A stretch of 54,047 nt of DNA from Sporosarcina luteola (GTDB lineage: Bacteria > Bacillota > Bacilli > Bacillales_A > Planococcaceae), in NCBI RefSeq assembly GCF_007991495.1, contig NZ_BJYL01000038.1, forward strand, positions 1-54,047, written 5' to 3'. Position 1 is the first letter of the stretch, and each line of letters starts with the position of its first letter. A program made the translations under genes and the position numbers. The notes under the pieces were generated by a model that ran no database searches, had not been told where the DNA came from, and saw only the letters and a program-made list of their open reading frames with translations. Positions 17,102 to 25,646 of this stretch are shown here, one piece after another.

Positions 17102-18778
17102 TTATGCTAAAACGCTCTCCGCGTCGCTTATCTTACGCGGTTCCATGTTGCCAATATGCATACCTGCCAAGTAGCCGAATGTCATAGCAGGTCCAATTGT
17201 TCCGCCTGCGCCTGGATATGCGCCGCCCAATATGCCCATCGCCGCGTTTCCGGCAGCATAGAGCCCCGGAATAACTTCTCCGCGTAAGCTGATGACTTGT
17301 CCATGTTCATTGATGCGCGGCCCACCATTTGTTCCTAGTGATCCTGCATAGATCGGCAATGCGTAAAATGGTCCTTTTTCAATTGGCCCGATCATCGCTT
17401 TACGGCCTTGGAATCGATTCGCGAAATTCTCGAAATGCAATGATCCACGGTTGAAGTCAGGATCTTCGTGATTTGCAGCATGCTGATTAAAGCGTTCGAC
17501 CGTTGCTTCAAGCTGATCCGGATCGACTCCAATTTTTTCCGCAAGCTCCTGAATGCTATCTGCCTGCGGAACCCAGTCAGGTGCATCTTCGCCAGGAGCC
17601 ATCGTCACGATTAAGGCGCGGTCTTTTAACTGCTGATCAAAAATGAGCCACACATTCGATTCATTCGGCAATGATTGCGAGTTCTGATCATACGTGTAAA
17701 ATGACTTCGGAAGGTCCATATAAGTGGCACCTTCGTTAACGAAGCGTTTTCCATGTTTATTGACAATAATTGAATTCGCCATTGTCCGTGCTTGCGAATC
17801 GATTTGATTATAAACTTTTCCTTCATATTCAATCGTAGGATCAACGAAAGCTGGGGACCACCAAGCTTCGCTCATGTTGGCAAGAGCTGCTCCTGCTTCC
17901 ATCGCCATAATTAAACCGTCGCCTTCATTGTAAGAAGGGGATTGCGGATGCGTAATTGCTCCTTTTAGGAACGAACGGACGAGCTCTTTATTCCACTCAA
18001 AACCACCTGACGCAATCATGACGCCTTTTCTTGCGCCGATGAAATAGGCTGTCCCATCTTCTTTTTCTGCGCGAACGCCAATAACGGCTCCTTCATCATC
18101 CATAACAAGTTCTTTTCCAGGAGTGGCAGTCAGTGTTTCGATGCCGCGATCTAGCACACCTTTAAAAAGACTGGCAGCCAACGCTCTTCCCATCGTCGTA
18201 ATATTGTTTTCCATTCGAGTTCCCACAAGCGTGAAATCGATATCTCCTGGATCACTAGCCCCACCTTCTTCCAACGTCAAGGGAGGGAAGATCGGGTTTC
18301 TTCTTACTTTCTCTGCCCATTCCCCTAAATCGTTCAAAGGAAACGGAAGGGGATCGAGCGAACGGCCTTCCTTTTTACCCCCAGGCAAGTCTGCATAATA
18401 GTCACCATACCCTTTAGGGACAGCAAATTTTACAGGCGTATGCTCATGAAGATAATCGATCATCTTCGGACCATTCTCAATATAGACGTCAATCAATTCA
18501 GGATCCGGCTCTTTACCGTGCGTCAGTTTTGTAATATACATTTTCGCTTCTTCATGTGAATCTTCCAATCCGAGTTCTTTCATATAACGGTTATTTGGAA
18601 TCCAAGGAATCCCTCCGGAAAAAGCCGTCGTACCGCCAATCTGATCCGATTTCTCAAGGATGAAAACTTCCGCCCCTTGATCATGTGCGAGAATAGCTGT
18701 TGTTAAAGCAGCACCCCCGCTGCCTAAAACGACTACGTCTGTTTCGACATCCCATTTCATATCGTTTTTCAATATCAT
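17102..18778 (-). CDS. FAD-dependent dehydrogenase, ketosteroid/fumarate reductase type
   Basis: A 558-residue flavoprotein of the fumarate reductase / 3-ketosteroid delta1-dehydrogenase family. The N-terminus has the FAD-binding VVVLGSGGAALTTAILAHDQGAEVFILEKS, then GGTTAFSGG; the C-terminus has GLYAAGNAAMGILGGAYPGAGGTIGPAMTFGYLAG, the second FAD-contact motif. The Tyr-rich ending and length fit KstD-like enzymes better than fumarate reductases with haem domains. An ATG at 18784 is 2 bases from GGGGG; ATG 18778 at 8 bases is preferred. A SigA-type promoter (18880-18907) and a cre site lie upstream. It probably dehydrogenates a cyclic ketone or similar compound in a catabolic pathway; the substrate is not visible. 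Confidence 0.85.
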   Translation of the reverse strand: MILKNDMKWDVETDVVVLGSGGAALTTAILAHDQGAEVFILEKSDQIGGTTAFSGGIPWIPNNRYMKELGLEDSHEEAKMYITKLTHGKEPDPELIDVYIENGPKMIDYLHEHTPVKFAVPKGYGDYYADLPGGKKEGRSLDPLPFPLNDLGEWAEKVRRNPIFPPLTLEEGGASDPGDIDFTLVGTRMENNITTMGRALAASLFKGVLDRGIETLTATPGKELVMDDEGAVIGVRAEKEDGTAYFIGARKGVMIASGGFEWNKELVRSFLKGAITHPQSPSYNEGDGLIMAMEAGAALANMSEAWWSPAFVDPTIEYEGKVYNQIDSQARTMANSIIVNKHGKRFVNEGATYMDLPKSFYTYDQNSQSLPNESNVWLIFDQQLKDRALIVTMAPGEDAPDWVPQADSIQELAEKIGVDPDQLEATVERFNQHAANHEDPDFNRGSLHFENFANRFQGRKAMIGPIEKGPFYALPIYAGSLGTNGGPRINEHGQVISLRGEVIPGLYAAGNAAMGILGGAYPGAGGTIGPAMTFGYLAGMHIGNMEPRKISDAESVLA

Positions 18779-18800
18779 TTTCATAACCCCCTTATCTTTT

Positions 18801-18814
18801 AGAAAACGCTTTCA
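18801..18814 (-). promoter_or_regulatory. CcpA cre site before flavoprotein operon
   Basis: On the minus strand TGAAAGCGTTTTCT fits the CcpA consensus. It lies about 23 bases before the start codon and about 60 after the predicted transcription start, the same roadblock arrangement as before the symporter-rocB operon. It predicts catabolite repression. Confidence 0.7.
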
Positions 18815-18879
18815 TGTAAATGAATTAAAAAGTGATTCTTTTGCCAACTTCCTTTATTGATAAGCTGTTGTCCTATATA

Positions 18880-18907
18880 ATTATAGGTAAAAAGATATTT
18901 AAAACAA
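18880..18907 (-). promoter_or_regulatory. SigA-type promoter of flavoprotein operon
   Basis: On the minus strand TTGTTT, a 16-base spacer, then TATAAT. The -10 is perfect. It lies about 100 bases before the dehydrogenase start and next to the divergent tetR gene. Confidence 0.6.
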
Positions 18908-18995
18908 TAAACACTTTTCAGATAAATGATGTATTCTAATCATAACAACCAACAATGTCTACAACATAGATAGTTAATCGACAGGGGGAACTGAA

Positions 18996-19589
18996 TTGTC
19001 TATCAAGATGGATCCAAGAGTTCGAAGGACGAAAGCGATGTTTGAGGAAGCGTTATTGGAATTAATGGAGGAAAAGGATTACAAAAAAATTACGGTAAGG
19101 GAGATATCCGAAAGGTCCACTCTTAACCGGGCGACATTCTACTTGCACTACTATGACAAAGATGAATTACTTGAACAAATGCTGCAAGACGCGCTAGAGC
19201 AGTTAAGGATCAGTGTGCAAGTGAAAGATATGGAATTCAAGTATGACAGTGAAAATCCACATCCGATCTTCATTCGACTATTTAATAAGATGATTGAGCA
19301 GAGTCGCTTTTACAAAGTCATGCTAGTTCAAGAAAAAGTACCGTACTTCACAGAGTCAGTCAGAGAAATCATTGAAACACTGGTCGAGAAAGCGACACAT
19401 TATATGGTTGAAGATAAAATTGAATTTAAGGTGCCCGTTGAAATGTCAATTGCCTATATCACATCTGCCTACTTGGGCGTCATCATTTGGTGGCTGAAAA
19501 AAGACATGCCTTACACACCTGCACATATGGCGAAGCAGCTGACGAGATTGTCGACGGTCGGTCCTTGGTTGGAAAATCCGTATCAGTAA
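18996..19589 (+). CDS. TetR/AcrR-family transcriptional regulator
   Basis: A 197-residue regulator. RRTKAMFEEALLELMEEKDYKKITVREISERSTLNRATFYLHYYDKDELLEQML is the TetR helix-turn-helix region, here of the subgroup with the ATFYLHYYDKDELL pattern; the C-terminal ligand domain (IFIRLFNKMIEQSRFYKVML ... YITSAYLGVIIWWL) resembles the TetR_C_8 type. It starts at TTG 18996 behind AGGGGGAA; the next in-frame ATG (19008) is too far from it. It is divergent from the FAD dehydrogenase-SRPBCC operon and probably represses it. Confidence 0.88.
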   Translation: MSIKMDPRVRRTKAMFEEALLELMEEKDYKKITVREISERSTLNRATFYLHYYDKDELLEQMLQDALEQLRISVQVKDMEFKYDSENPHPIFIRLFNKMIEQSRFYKVMLVQEKVPYFTESVREIIETLVEKATHYMVEDKIEFKVPVEMSIAYITSAYLGVIIWWLKKDMPYTPAHMAKQLTRLSTVGPWLENPYQ

Positions 19590-19597
19590 AGTCAAAA

Positions 19598-19637
19598 AGA
19601 CCCTCTTCAAGGCCGAGAAAAGACTTTGAAGGGGGTT
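19598..19637. terminator. Bidirectional terminator, tetR / AAA ATPase
   Basis: ACCCTCTTCAA and TTTGAAGGGGGT form a stem between the convergent tetR and ATPase genes. On the plus strand GTTT follows; on the minus strand TCTTTTT follows, so it may serve both. Confidence 0.7.
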
Positions 19638-19646
19638 TGCTTGTAT

Positions 19647-20405
19647 CTATTCATCTTGAAAAAGATGGTGCAACAACCGCTCCCGGTCATCGAAAAACTG
19701 CTTCATGATGGCGTAATGATCCGTTTGCTCCAGCGTTGTTTCCTCAATTCCATTTTCTGTAATCTGTACGATTTTAGAAAGTGGGTGCGCCATGATGATT
19801 GGCGAATGGGTCGATATGATGAACTGAGATCCTTCTGTGACGAGTTCGTTGATGCGCGCAAGCAATGAGATTTGGCGGAACGGGGATAATGCGGCTTCCG
19901 GTTCATCCAAAATATATAATCCGTTCCCTCTAAACCTTTCCCGGAACACGGCGAAAAACGATTCCCCGTGCGATTGCTTGTGAAGGGATACCCCTCCGAA
20001 CGAATCAATGATCTTAGGGCCATATGGGTCTTGGTCAAGCTCCTCAATATTCGTTGCCACATTGTAAAACGTCTCCGCCCTGAAGAAAAAGTGATCCCTC
20101 GCTCGTTCTGCTCCTTTGACTAGGCGTATATACGAATCGAGTTCAGAATGGGAATCAAAACTGGAGAAATTGAAGTTCAACGTTCCGCCTTCGGGATTAA
20201 ATCCATATGCAATGGCGATTGCTTCCAATAACGTCGACTTGCCCATCCCATTTTCACCGATTACATAAGTGATATTTGGATGAAGCTCCAATTCATGCAA
20301 GTTCCGGATGAAGGGAAGCGTGAACGGGAATTGTCCATGAGGAAGCTGTTCTCGCTTCAAGCGCACAGCTCTTATGTATTGTGAAAATGAATTCAAAATA
20401 GCCAA
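19647..20405 (-). CDS. AAA-type ATPase (ABC/SMC-like, single domain)
   Basis: A 252-residue predicted ATPase. Walker A GENGMGKST (about residues 50-58), an ABC-like signature QSHGESFF, and Walker B LYILDEPEAALSP followed by the H-loop IISTHSPIIM. It belongs to the group of stand-alone ATPases like COG3910, whose function is uncertain. No nuclease or toxin partner gene is beside it, so I would not call it a defence gene. It starts at TTG (20405-20403) behind AGGGGTG. It stands alone, convergent with tetR. Confidence 0.8.
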   Translation of the reverse strand: MAILNSFSQYIRAVRLKREQLPHGQFPFTLPFIRNLHELELHPNITYVIGENGMGKSTLLEAIAIAYGFNPEGGTLNFNFSSFDSHSELDSYIRLVKGAERARDHFFFRAETFYNVATNIEELDQDPYGPKIIDSFGGVSLHKQSHGESFFAVFRERFRGNGLYILDEPEAALSPFRQISLLARINELVTEGSQFIISTHSPIIMAHPLSKIVQITENGIEETTLEQTDHYAIMKQFFDDRERLLHHLFQDE

Positions 20406-20769
20406 CGAAAATCACCCCTGTCGTTATAGATAAATGGCAAATGGTTTTATTCCATTGTTAATAGTAAAGACCCTTCGATAGCCCTATCATCTCACCTCTT
20501 ATTGTACTACGTGTCTAGAAGGCTAGAAGTTTCAGTATTCAGTTGTAGGGAAACGAAGAAGTAGGGATTTACACCTTTCCCAAGAGTTGCCGCATATTCG
20601 CTACTTAAATAAGCGCGATTTAAATACGTTAAGACAAAGTATTTTACGAATCGAAATAATAGGAGCATACTATTAATATATGAGTAATTGCCCATGATTG
20701 CAGTTTAGTAGCAGTCTAAAAGCTTCATTAGTCATATATGATTACAACAATTTTGAAGGAGGTAAGGAA
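20406..20769. other. Intergenic region before cupredoxin gene
   Basis: About 360 bases between the ATPase gene and the divergent cupredoxin lipoprotein gene. No small gene with a credible ribosome binding site was seen and no strong promoter or operator palindrome could be chosen; AT-rich stretches around 20640-20690 could hold promoters. Confidence 0.5.
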
Positions 20770-21576
20770 ATGATCAATAACAAGATGGCGATTTTAAGTC
20801 TGCTAGTAGGAGTTTTGCTAGTGCTTGGTGCATGTAGCGACGACAAGAACGAAAGCAGTGAAAAGAGTGGCGATGCTTTTTTGATGATAAGTGGTGACAC
20901 TGTTTCTGAACAAGGGGGCTGTGTCTTGGCGAGTCGATATTCCGCTGGTGATAAAATTGTCTTCCGAATGAATGCATACGATTCAAGAACGAACGAGCAA
21001 TTGAAAGATGCGAATTTGAAAGTACATTTATCGACAGGCGAAGAACTGGATATGGCTTATGGCACACATGGCGATGAGGATTTCTGGGTAGTCGCTTATC
21101 CGGTAACTGAAGAAACTCCGACAGGCAGCTTGGAGTATTATGTAACTGGAGAAGCGGGCGATTTAAAAGGGGAGTTCCGTCCATTTAATGTTGCACCATC
21201 CCTTCTTTCCATCGTAGATTTATCTGAAGACGGCGAAGCGGCTGCGGAGCCTGAAGTGGATGAAGAAGACGATGTGGATTTGGCTAACGTTGAAACGAAT
21301 CAAAACATTGATTTAGTCGCTGTGAACTTTGAGTTTAAAGGAAAAAACGGTGAAAAAACTTTCTACGTCAAGGCTGGAGAAAAAGCTACGATGACATTGA
21401 CGTCTGAAGAAGGATTACATGGCGTTGCAATTGAAGGCTTGGACGCGGAAATTAATGAACCTAATGGCAAAACAACTTTCACACCCGAAAAACCAGGTGA
21501 ATACAAAATTTATTGCAGTATCTTTTGCGGCGCTGGACATGGGGATATGACTTCTAAATTAGTCGTTGTGAAATAA
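20770..21576 (+). CDS. Lipoprotein with C-terminal CuA-type cupredoxin domain
   Basis: A 268-residue lipoprotein. The lipobox is VLGAC with Cys22. Residues 35-148 form a beta-rich domain I do not recognise; an acidic linker (about 151-172) follows; residues 180-268 are a cupredoxin whose end reads YCSIFCGAGHGDM. This is the CuA ligand set: C249-x3-C253-x3-H257-x2-M260, with the upstream ligand H217 in GLHGV. The Phe before the second Cys resembles nitrous oxide reductase CuA. CuA centres carry electrons in cytochrome oxidase subunit II, N2O reductase and quinol NO reductase, but none of those catalytic subunits is here. GAAGGAGGT lies 7 bases before ATG 20770. It is followed after 21 bases by a duplicated lipoprotein, evidently a pair. 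Confidence 0.85.
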   Translation: MINNKMAILSLLVGVLLVLGACSDDKNESSEKSGDAFLMISGDTVSEQGGCVLASRYSAGDKIVFRMNAYDSRTNEQLKDANLKVHLSTGEELDMAYGTHGDEDFWVVAYPVTEETPTGSLEYYVTGEAGDLKGEFRPFNVAPSLLSIVDLSEDGEAAAEPEVDEEDDVDLANVETNQNIDLVAVNFEFKGKNGEKTFYVKAGEKATMTLTSEEGLHGVAIEGLDAEINEPNGKTTFTPEKPGEYKIYCSIFCGAGHGDMTSKLVVVK

Positions 21577-21597
21577 AAAGAAAGCAAGGTGGTTGTT

Positions 21598-23106
21598 TTG
21601 TCATTAAGCGCGTTCAAGAAGCCGGCGTTGTCCGTATCGCTGGCTTTCCTTGTTGCAGTTGGATTAAGCGGTTGCAATGAAACCGAAACACCGAAATCCG
21701 ATAAGCCGGTTGAAAATAGCGAAGCAGATACAGGGAAGCAAATGGAAAAAGCGGCAGAAATGAAAAATAATATTAAGTTGTCAGCTACTCGCGGTTTTAT
21801 TAACGACGAAGTAGAATTTACCGTAGATGATCTACCGGAAAACGCGGAAGTGCAGCTCATTTGGCCAACCGTGGATGGATCATACCATATTGAGAACCAA
21901 TATGAAGTCATCGGTCCGGAATTCACGACAACTGATACAGTCATTCAGGAAGGGACGAGCGATGCGGAAGGGAAATGGTCTGGAACGTTTTCGATCCCTG
22001 AAGGTTTCGGTGGAGACTACACCGTCTATGTTGCGACGGGTGATAAAAAAATCGGCCAAACCGGTTTTACAGTAGATCCTTCATTTACAATGTCTCCTGA
22101 GTCCGGACCTGTTGGAACTGACATTACGATTAAGGTGGAGGGGTTAGGCTGGAGCACCTATATGCGTAACTGGCAGCTCACTTATGACAATAAATACACA
22201 GGTTTGGTGACTGCCATTTCTACGAATGGTACAGCAGAAGCGAAAATCCGTGCTGCTGGAAATCCCGGCAAACATGCAGTTCGCTTGCGCACCGGCTATT
22301 TAGGGATGCAATACATTAACTATTTGCAATCGCCATATCCGGACAAACCTGCGCCTGACTTTATGTTCACAGTGACGGATGACGAATTCGCAATTGAGAA
22401 TTACGTGGAAGAATCTCCGATAGCTGCAGACGGCGGAGTTGAAATGCCAGCACTGAACAATAAATCAGGAGTCACATTGTCATTGGATAAAGAAGTTGGC
22501 ATTGTCGATGAACCGGTGACGCTGACAGCTAAGGGTCTTGAGAAAAACAAAGAAGTGGAGCTTGTTTGGAACACGATGAAAGGCAGTCGTGTCAGCGGTT
22601 TAGGTTTTGAAGAGAAAAGTGCAACACTTGAAACGGTCAAAACCGATGCTGACGGCAACTTCACATACGACTTTGCCATTCCTGATGACCTTGGTGGAAT
22701 CCCGCACCGCATCGATGCCAAAATTGGCGATGAGGTCGTCGGCCAAACGTATTTAAGCATCCAGCCATCCATCGTCAGCATGTCGCCAACATCCGGCCCT
22801 GTCGGAACTAAAATTGAAATCACAATCAAAGGCGGCGGCTGGACAGAGTTTGATAACGCTTATTATTTGACGTACGATAATTCCTACACAGGTTATCTTT
22901 GCGCCTTCAACAGCCAAGGCACATTGACTTTCGACGTCATTGCAACAGGCGATCCGGGTTACCATCTGATCGACCTCTACCCGGGGATTTATAAACAACA
23001 AGAAAAAGAAACCGATATGACGCTAATTCCCCAGCTCACCTATTCAACCGATCATCCGGGATCCGCAATGCCGGCAATCCGTTTAGGGTTCGAAGTGACG
23101 GAATAA
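21598..23106 (+). CDS. Large lipoprotein with internal duplication
   Basis: A 502-residue lipoprotein (lipobox GLSGC, Cys26). Two homologous halves, about residues 45-250 and 290-490, each contain a beta domain (EVQLIWPTVDGSY / EVELVWNTMKGSR), a segment FSIPEGFGGDYTVYV / FAIPDDLGGIPHRID, and an IPT-like stretch MSPESGPVGTDITIKVEGLGW / MSPTSGPVGTKIEITIKGGGW followed by LTYDNKYTG / LTYDNSYTG. The repeat suggests a multi-domain scaffold or binding protein outside the membrane. GTG 21589 overlaps the Shine-Dalgarno AAGGTGG, so TTG 21598 is the better start. It follows the CuA lipoprotein by 21 bases and is surely its partner. I do not recognise a named family. Confidence 0.8.
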   Translation: MSLSAFKKPALSVSLAFLVAVGLSGCNETETPKSDKPVENSEADTGKQMEKAAEMKNNIKLSATRGFINDEVEFTVDDLPENAEVQLIWPTVDGSYHIENQYEVIGPEFTTTDTVIQEGTSDAEGKWSGTFSIPEGFGGDYTVYVATGDKKIGQTGFTVDPSFTMSPESGPVGTDITIKVEGLGWSTYMRNWQLTYDNKYTGLVTAISTNGTAEAKIRAAGNPGKHAVRLRTGYLGMQYINYLQSPYPDKPAPDFMFTVTDDEFAIENYVEESPIAADGGVEMPALNNKSGVTLSLDKEVGIVDEPVTLTAKGLEKNKEVELVWNTMKGSRVSGLGFEEKSATLETVKTDADGNFTYDFAIPDDLGGIPHRIDAKIGDEVVGQTYLSIQPSIVSMSPTSGPVGTKIEITIKGGGWTEFDNAYYLTYDNSYTGYLCAFNSQGTLTFDVIATGDPGYHLIDLYPGIYKQQEKETDMTLIPQLTYSTDHPGSAMPAIRLGFEVTE

Positions 23107-23117
23107 ACAAGAATAAA

Positions 23118-23164
23118 GGTGCCTGCCACCAACGCAATTCAGAATTGCGTCGGTGGCAGGCACC
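23118..23164. repeat. 47-bp palindromic repeat, copy 5
   Basis: Same palindrome, central A, one mismatch between arms. It lies 11 bases after the duplicated lipoprotein gene, between convergent genes, followed by GTTTTTTTAC, which makes it a good terminator for that operon. Confidence 0.92.
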
Positions 23165-23170
23165 GTTTTT

Positions 23171-24739
23171 TTACACGAATACAGCTTGGTCGGCAAGATG
23201 GACGGTATTCCGCCCGTTCTCTTTTGATACGTATAAGGCACGATCCGCCTCTTGCAATAAAACATCCAGCGAACGGACGGCGCCTTGCAGTCCGGATACG
23301 CCGAAACTGGCAGTGATAATTAGTTCATCTTCGCTAGTAGAAAGTGGCGTGTCTTCTATATCTTTTCGAATTCGTTCTGCGAAGATGCCAGCTTCATCCA
23401 ATGTTGTATCTGGCAAACAAACGACAAATTCCTCCCCGCCATATCTTCCGAAAATATATTCAGGGCCCATGTGCCGATTACAGATGTATACGACATGACG
23501 GATTGCCTCATCTCCGACAGCATGTCCGAAATTGTCGTTGATCTTCTTGAAGAAATCTATGTCGAACATTATGAGTGCTAATGGCTGCTGGTGTTGAGCC
23601 GCAATCTCCACAACTTCTTCACATTTCTCGAACAAATAGGCACGATTGAAAATTTTAGTCAAACCGTCTGTATAGGCGAGCTGCGTCAACCGTTTTTCCA
23701 ATGCCTTTTGTTTAGTCGTATTGATAATAACAATCGTTCGGCCGACAACATCACCTTTCTGATTCCGCACAGGGGCAATATGAATCTGGTAGTAGCTGTT
23801 GTTGTTCGGATGTATCCATTCCACCTCTTGCTCCTCTTCTGCCGGATGTTCAGGAAAAGGGAAGGGGCCAATGCCGCTGTCTGCCCAAATTTCATTGACA
23901 AGACTGCCGATCTTCGAAAAGTGCAGCGCCTGGATGATTTTGCGCGCAGCACGATTATAGTCGACGAGCTGATTCGCCATATCGATCACGAGTACCCCGT
24001 CTCGCATACTCTCAAAAATCCGGTCTCGGGCAATTGGCGCAATGACGAAAAGTTTAGTTGACAAGATTGCCCATAAATACAAGGCGGAAGTGAAGCACAT
24101 GACAATCGGAACGGGATCCATCCCATAAGGAGACAGCCCGAGCAAGTAAAGGAACGAAGCTATCACTGGAATGAAAAATCCGATGATCATCGTTAAAACT
24201 TGCTTCCAGTACTTCGCTTTTGTCTGCAACCAATAACGCGCCAAAAGAATGGCGCCAAGCAATAGACATCCAAACGTAAAACTACCATGGACAACATACC
24301 AAGGGCCCGCCACGATATCGATGAGCGGCTGAACCTCGCCAGGACGCAAATAGATATCACGATACATAAAATGATGGACTTCATTTGTGAGACAGAAAAG
24401 GGTAGTGAAAACAGGGATGATGAACAAAGGAATGGCGAATCGAGCTTGATGTCCCTTTTCGGAACCGATAAATTGCAACGCAAGCAACAAGGAAAGCGGT
24501 GGAACGAAAGGCATTCCGAAATATTGCACCTTTAACCAAATGATGCTCTCCTCCAAACTGCCGCTCGCTAATTCCAACGCATGGCCAAAAATATAGATGG
24601 CAGAGAAAACGGACATCCAGACGAAAATCGTGCTGCTGGACAAGATTCTTCTTTTTGAGAACGCATACAACGCAAGAATAAGAGACAAGACCCCGGAAAT
24701 TGAAGTGATGACAATGTAATGGAAGATGTCTGGATTCAT
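23171..24739 (-). CDS. Membrane diguanylate cyclase (7TM-PAS-GGDEF)
   Basis: A 522-residue membrane protein. Residues 1-225 hold seven hydrophobic segments of the type found in 7TM-sensor histidine kinases and cyclases (VWMSVFSAIYIFGHALELASGSLEESIIWLKVQYFGMPFVPP is typical). A PAS-like domain follows (DGVLVIDMANQLVDYNRAARKI, about 240-350), then a GGDEF domain (about 360-510) with an active YGGEEF signature and DIDFFKKINDNFGHAVGDE. It should make cyclic di-GMP in response to a ligand or redox signal. AAGGAG precedes its ATG. It is convergent with the duplicated lipoprotein gene; no phosphodiesterase is nearby. Confidence 0.92.
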   Translation of the reverse strand: MNPDIFHYIVITSISGVLSLILALYAFSKRRILSSSTIFVWMSVFSAIYIFGHALELASGSLEESIIWLKVQYFGMPFVPPLSLLLALQFIGSEKGHQARFAIPLFIIPVFTTLFCLTNEVHHFMYRDIYLRPGEVQPLIDIVAGPWYVVHGSFTFGCLLLGAILLARYWLQTKAKYWKQVLTMIIGFFIPVIASFLYLLGLSPYGMDPVPIVMCFTSALYLWAILSTKLFVIAPIARDRIFESMRDGVLVIDMANQLVDYNRAARKIIQALHFSKIGSLVNEIWADSGIGPFPFPEHPAEEEQEVEWIHPNNNSYYQIHIAPVRNQKGDVVGRTIVIINTTKQKALEKRLTQLAYTDGLTKIFNRAYLFEKCEEVVEIAAQHQQPLALIMFDIDFFKKINDNFGHAVGDEAIRHVVYICNRHMGPEYIFGRYGGEEFVVCLPDTTLDEAGIFAERIRKDIEDTPLSTSEDELIITASFGVSGLQGAVRSLDVLLQEADRALYVSKENGRNTVHLADQAVFV

Positions 24740-24808
24740 TAGGAAGCTCCTTAAATGATATTAAATCTATCATACAGGTGGAAAGCCGGGAAGAAAAGCA
24801 CGGATAAA

Positions 24809-24855
24809 GGTGCCTGCCACCAACACAATTCAGAATTGTGTTGGTGGCAGGCACC
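24809..24855. repeat. 47-bp palindromic repeat, copy 6
   Basis: A perfect palindrome with central A, identical to copy 4, followed by TTTTTTTA. It lies between the divergent diguanylate cyclase and superoxide dismutase genes, so no gene ends at it. Confidence 0.93.
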
Positions 24856-25001
24856 TTTTTTTAGGGATTCCTTCTTGCATTATTGTAAATACATCCCATT
24901 TCGGGTGGTCGGTAAGTGCTCTTTTACTTGAAATCTGTTTACAACATGGCAAATAGTGAAATGTAAAGGTGTCAGTACTTTGCTAGAAGGAGCGTGTGAA
25001 T

Positions 25002-25619
25002 ATGAAAAAGTGGATTTGGCTTACAATGATTCTCACCTGTGTTTTTGTTTTCGCAGCATGCACCGATGGGAAAGATGACTCGGCTACTGGAACAGAAGGC
25101 ACAGATGTTGAGGTCGATGATGAAGCGACTACCGATCCGACTGAAGACGATGTCGCAGAAGGCGATAAATTGCCGTCCGTTACTGTACACCTAATGGATA
25201 GCAACGGAAAGTCGGTAGGAACGACGGAATTGACCGAGGAAGAAGACGCATTGCGAATAATGGTGGACGCAAAGGATCTGCCTGAAGGAACTCATGGTTT
25301 TCATTTCCACGAAAAAGGGGTATGTGAAGCGCCTGATTTTGAATCGGCGGGAGGGCATTTTAATCCGACAGAATCGAGCCATGGACTTGATCACGAAGAA
25401 GGCCCGCATGCCGGCGATTTGCCGAACCTAGAAGTAGGCCCGGATGGAACGGTGAAAGAAGAGTTCTTCGTTCAAAATCTTACATTGAAAGCCGATGAAG
25501 AAAACTCACTATTCCATAATGGCGGAACAGCGCTCGTCATCCACGCAGAAGCAGATGACGGAAAAACTCAGCCATCCGGTAACTCCGGCGACCGCATAGC
25601 TTGTGGCATCGTACAATAA
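25002..25619 (+). CDS. sodC: Cu/Zn superoxide dismutase, lipoprotein
   Basis: A 205-residue lipoprotein (Cys20 in VFAAC) with an acidic linker, then a SodC domain from about residue 57. All canonical metal ligands are present: copper H101, H103, H119 and H181; zinc H119 (bridging), H127, H136 and D139; also the disulfide pair C108/C201 and the active-site R198. The B. subtilis homologue YojM is known to lack part of its copper ligands, so this one is more likely to be an active enzyme. It would remove superoxide outside the membrane. AAGGAG lies 9 bases before ATG 25002. It stands alone, with its own terminator. Confidence 0.92.
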   Translation: MKKWIWLTMILTCVFVFAACTDGKDDSATGTEGTDVEVDDEATTDPTEDDVAEGDKLPSVTVHLMDSNGKSVGTTELTEEEDALRIMVDAKDLPEGTHGFHFHEKGVCEAPDFESAGGHFNPTESSHGLDHEEGPHAGDLPNLEVGPDGTVKEEFFVQNLTLKADEENSLFHNGGTALVIHAEADDGKTQPSGNSGDRIACGIVQ

Positions 25620-25646
25620 TGTTTCGAAGGCAAGGCCGATAAATGA

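Noticed and set aside
19647..20405. Defence system around the stand-alone AAA ATPase
   Set aside because: No nuclease, toxin, methylase or other partner gene is next to it; neighbours are metabolic and regulatory.
20507..20695. 62-codon open frame upstream of the cupredoxin gene
   Set aside because: No ribosome binding site and no sign of a family; it lies in AT-rich intergenic DNA.
24381..24854. Open frames starting within the palindromic repeats (reading NCVGGRH)
   Set aside because: They arise from translating the palindrome and run antisense or in another frame through known genes.
1768..24855. CRISPR array from repeated palindromes
   Set aside because: The copies are kilobases apart, there are no spacers of constant length and no cas genes.
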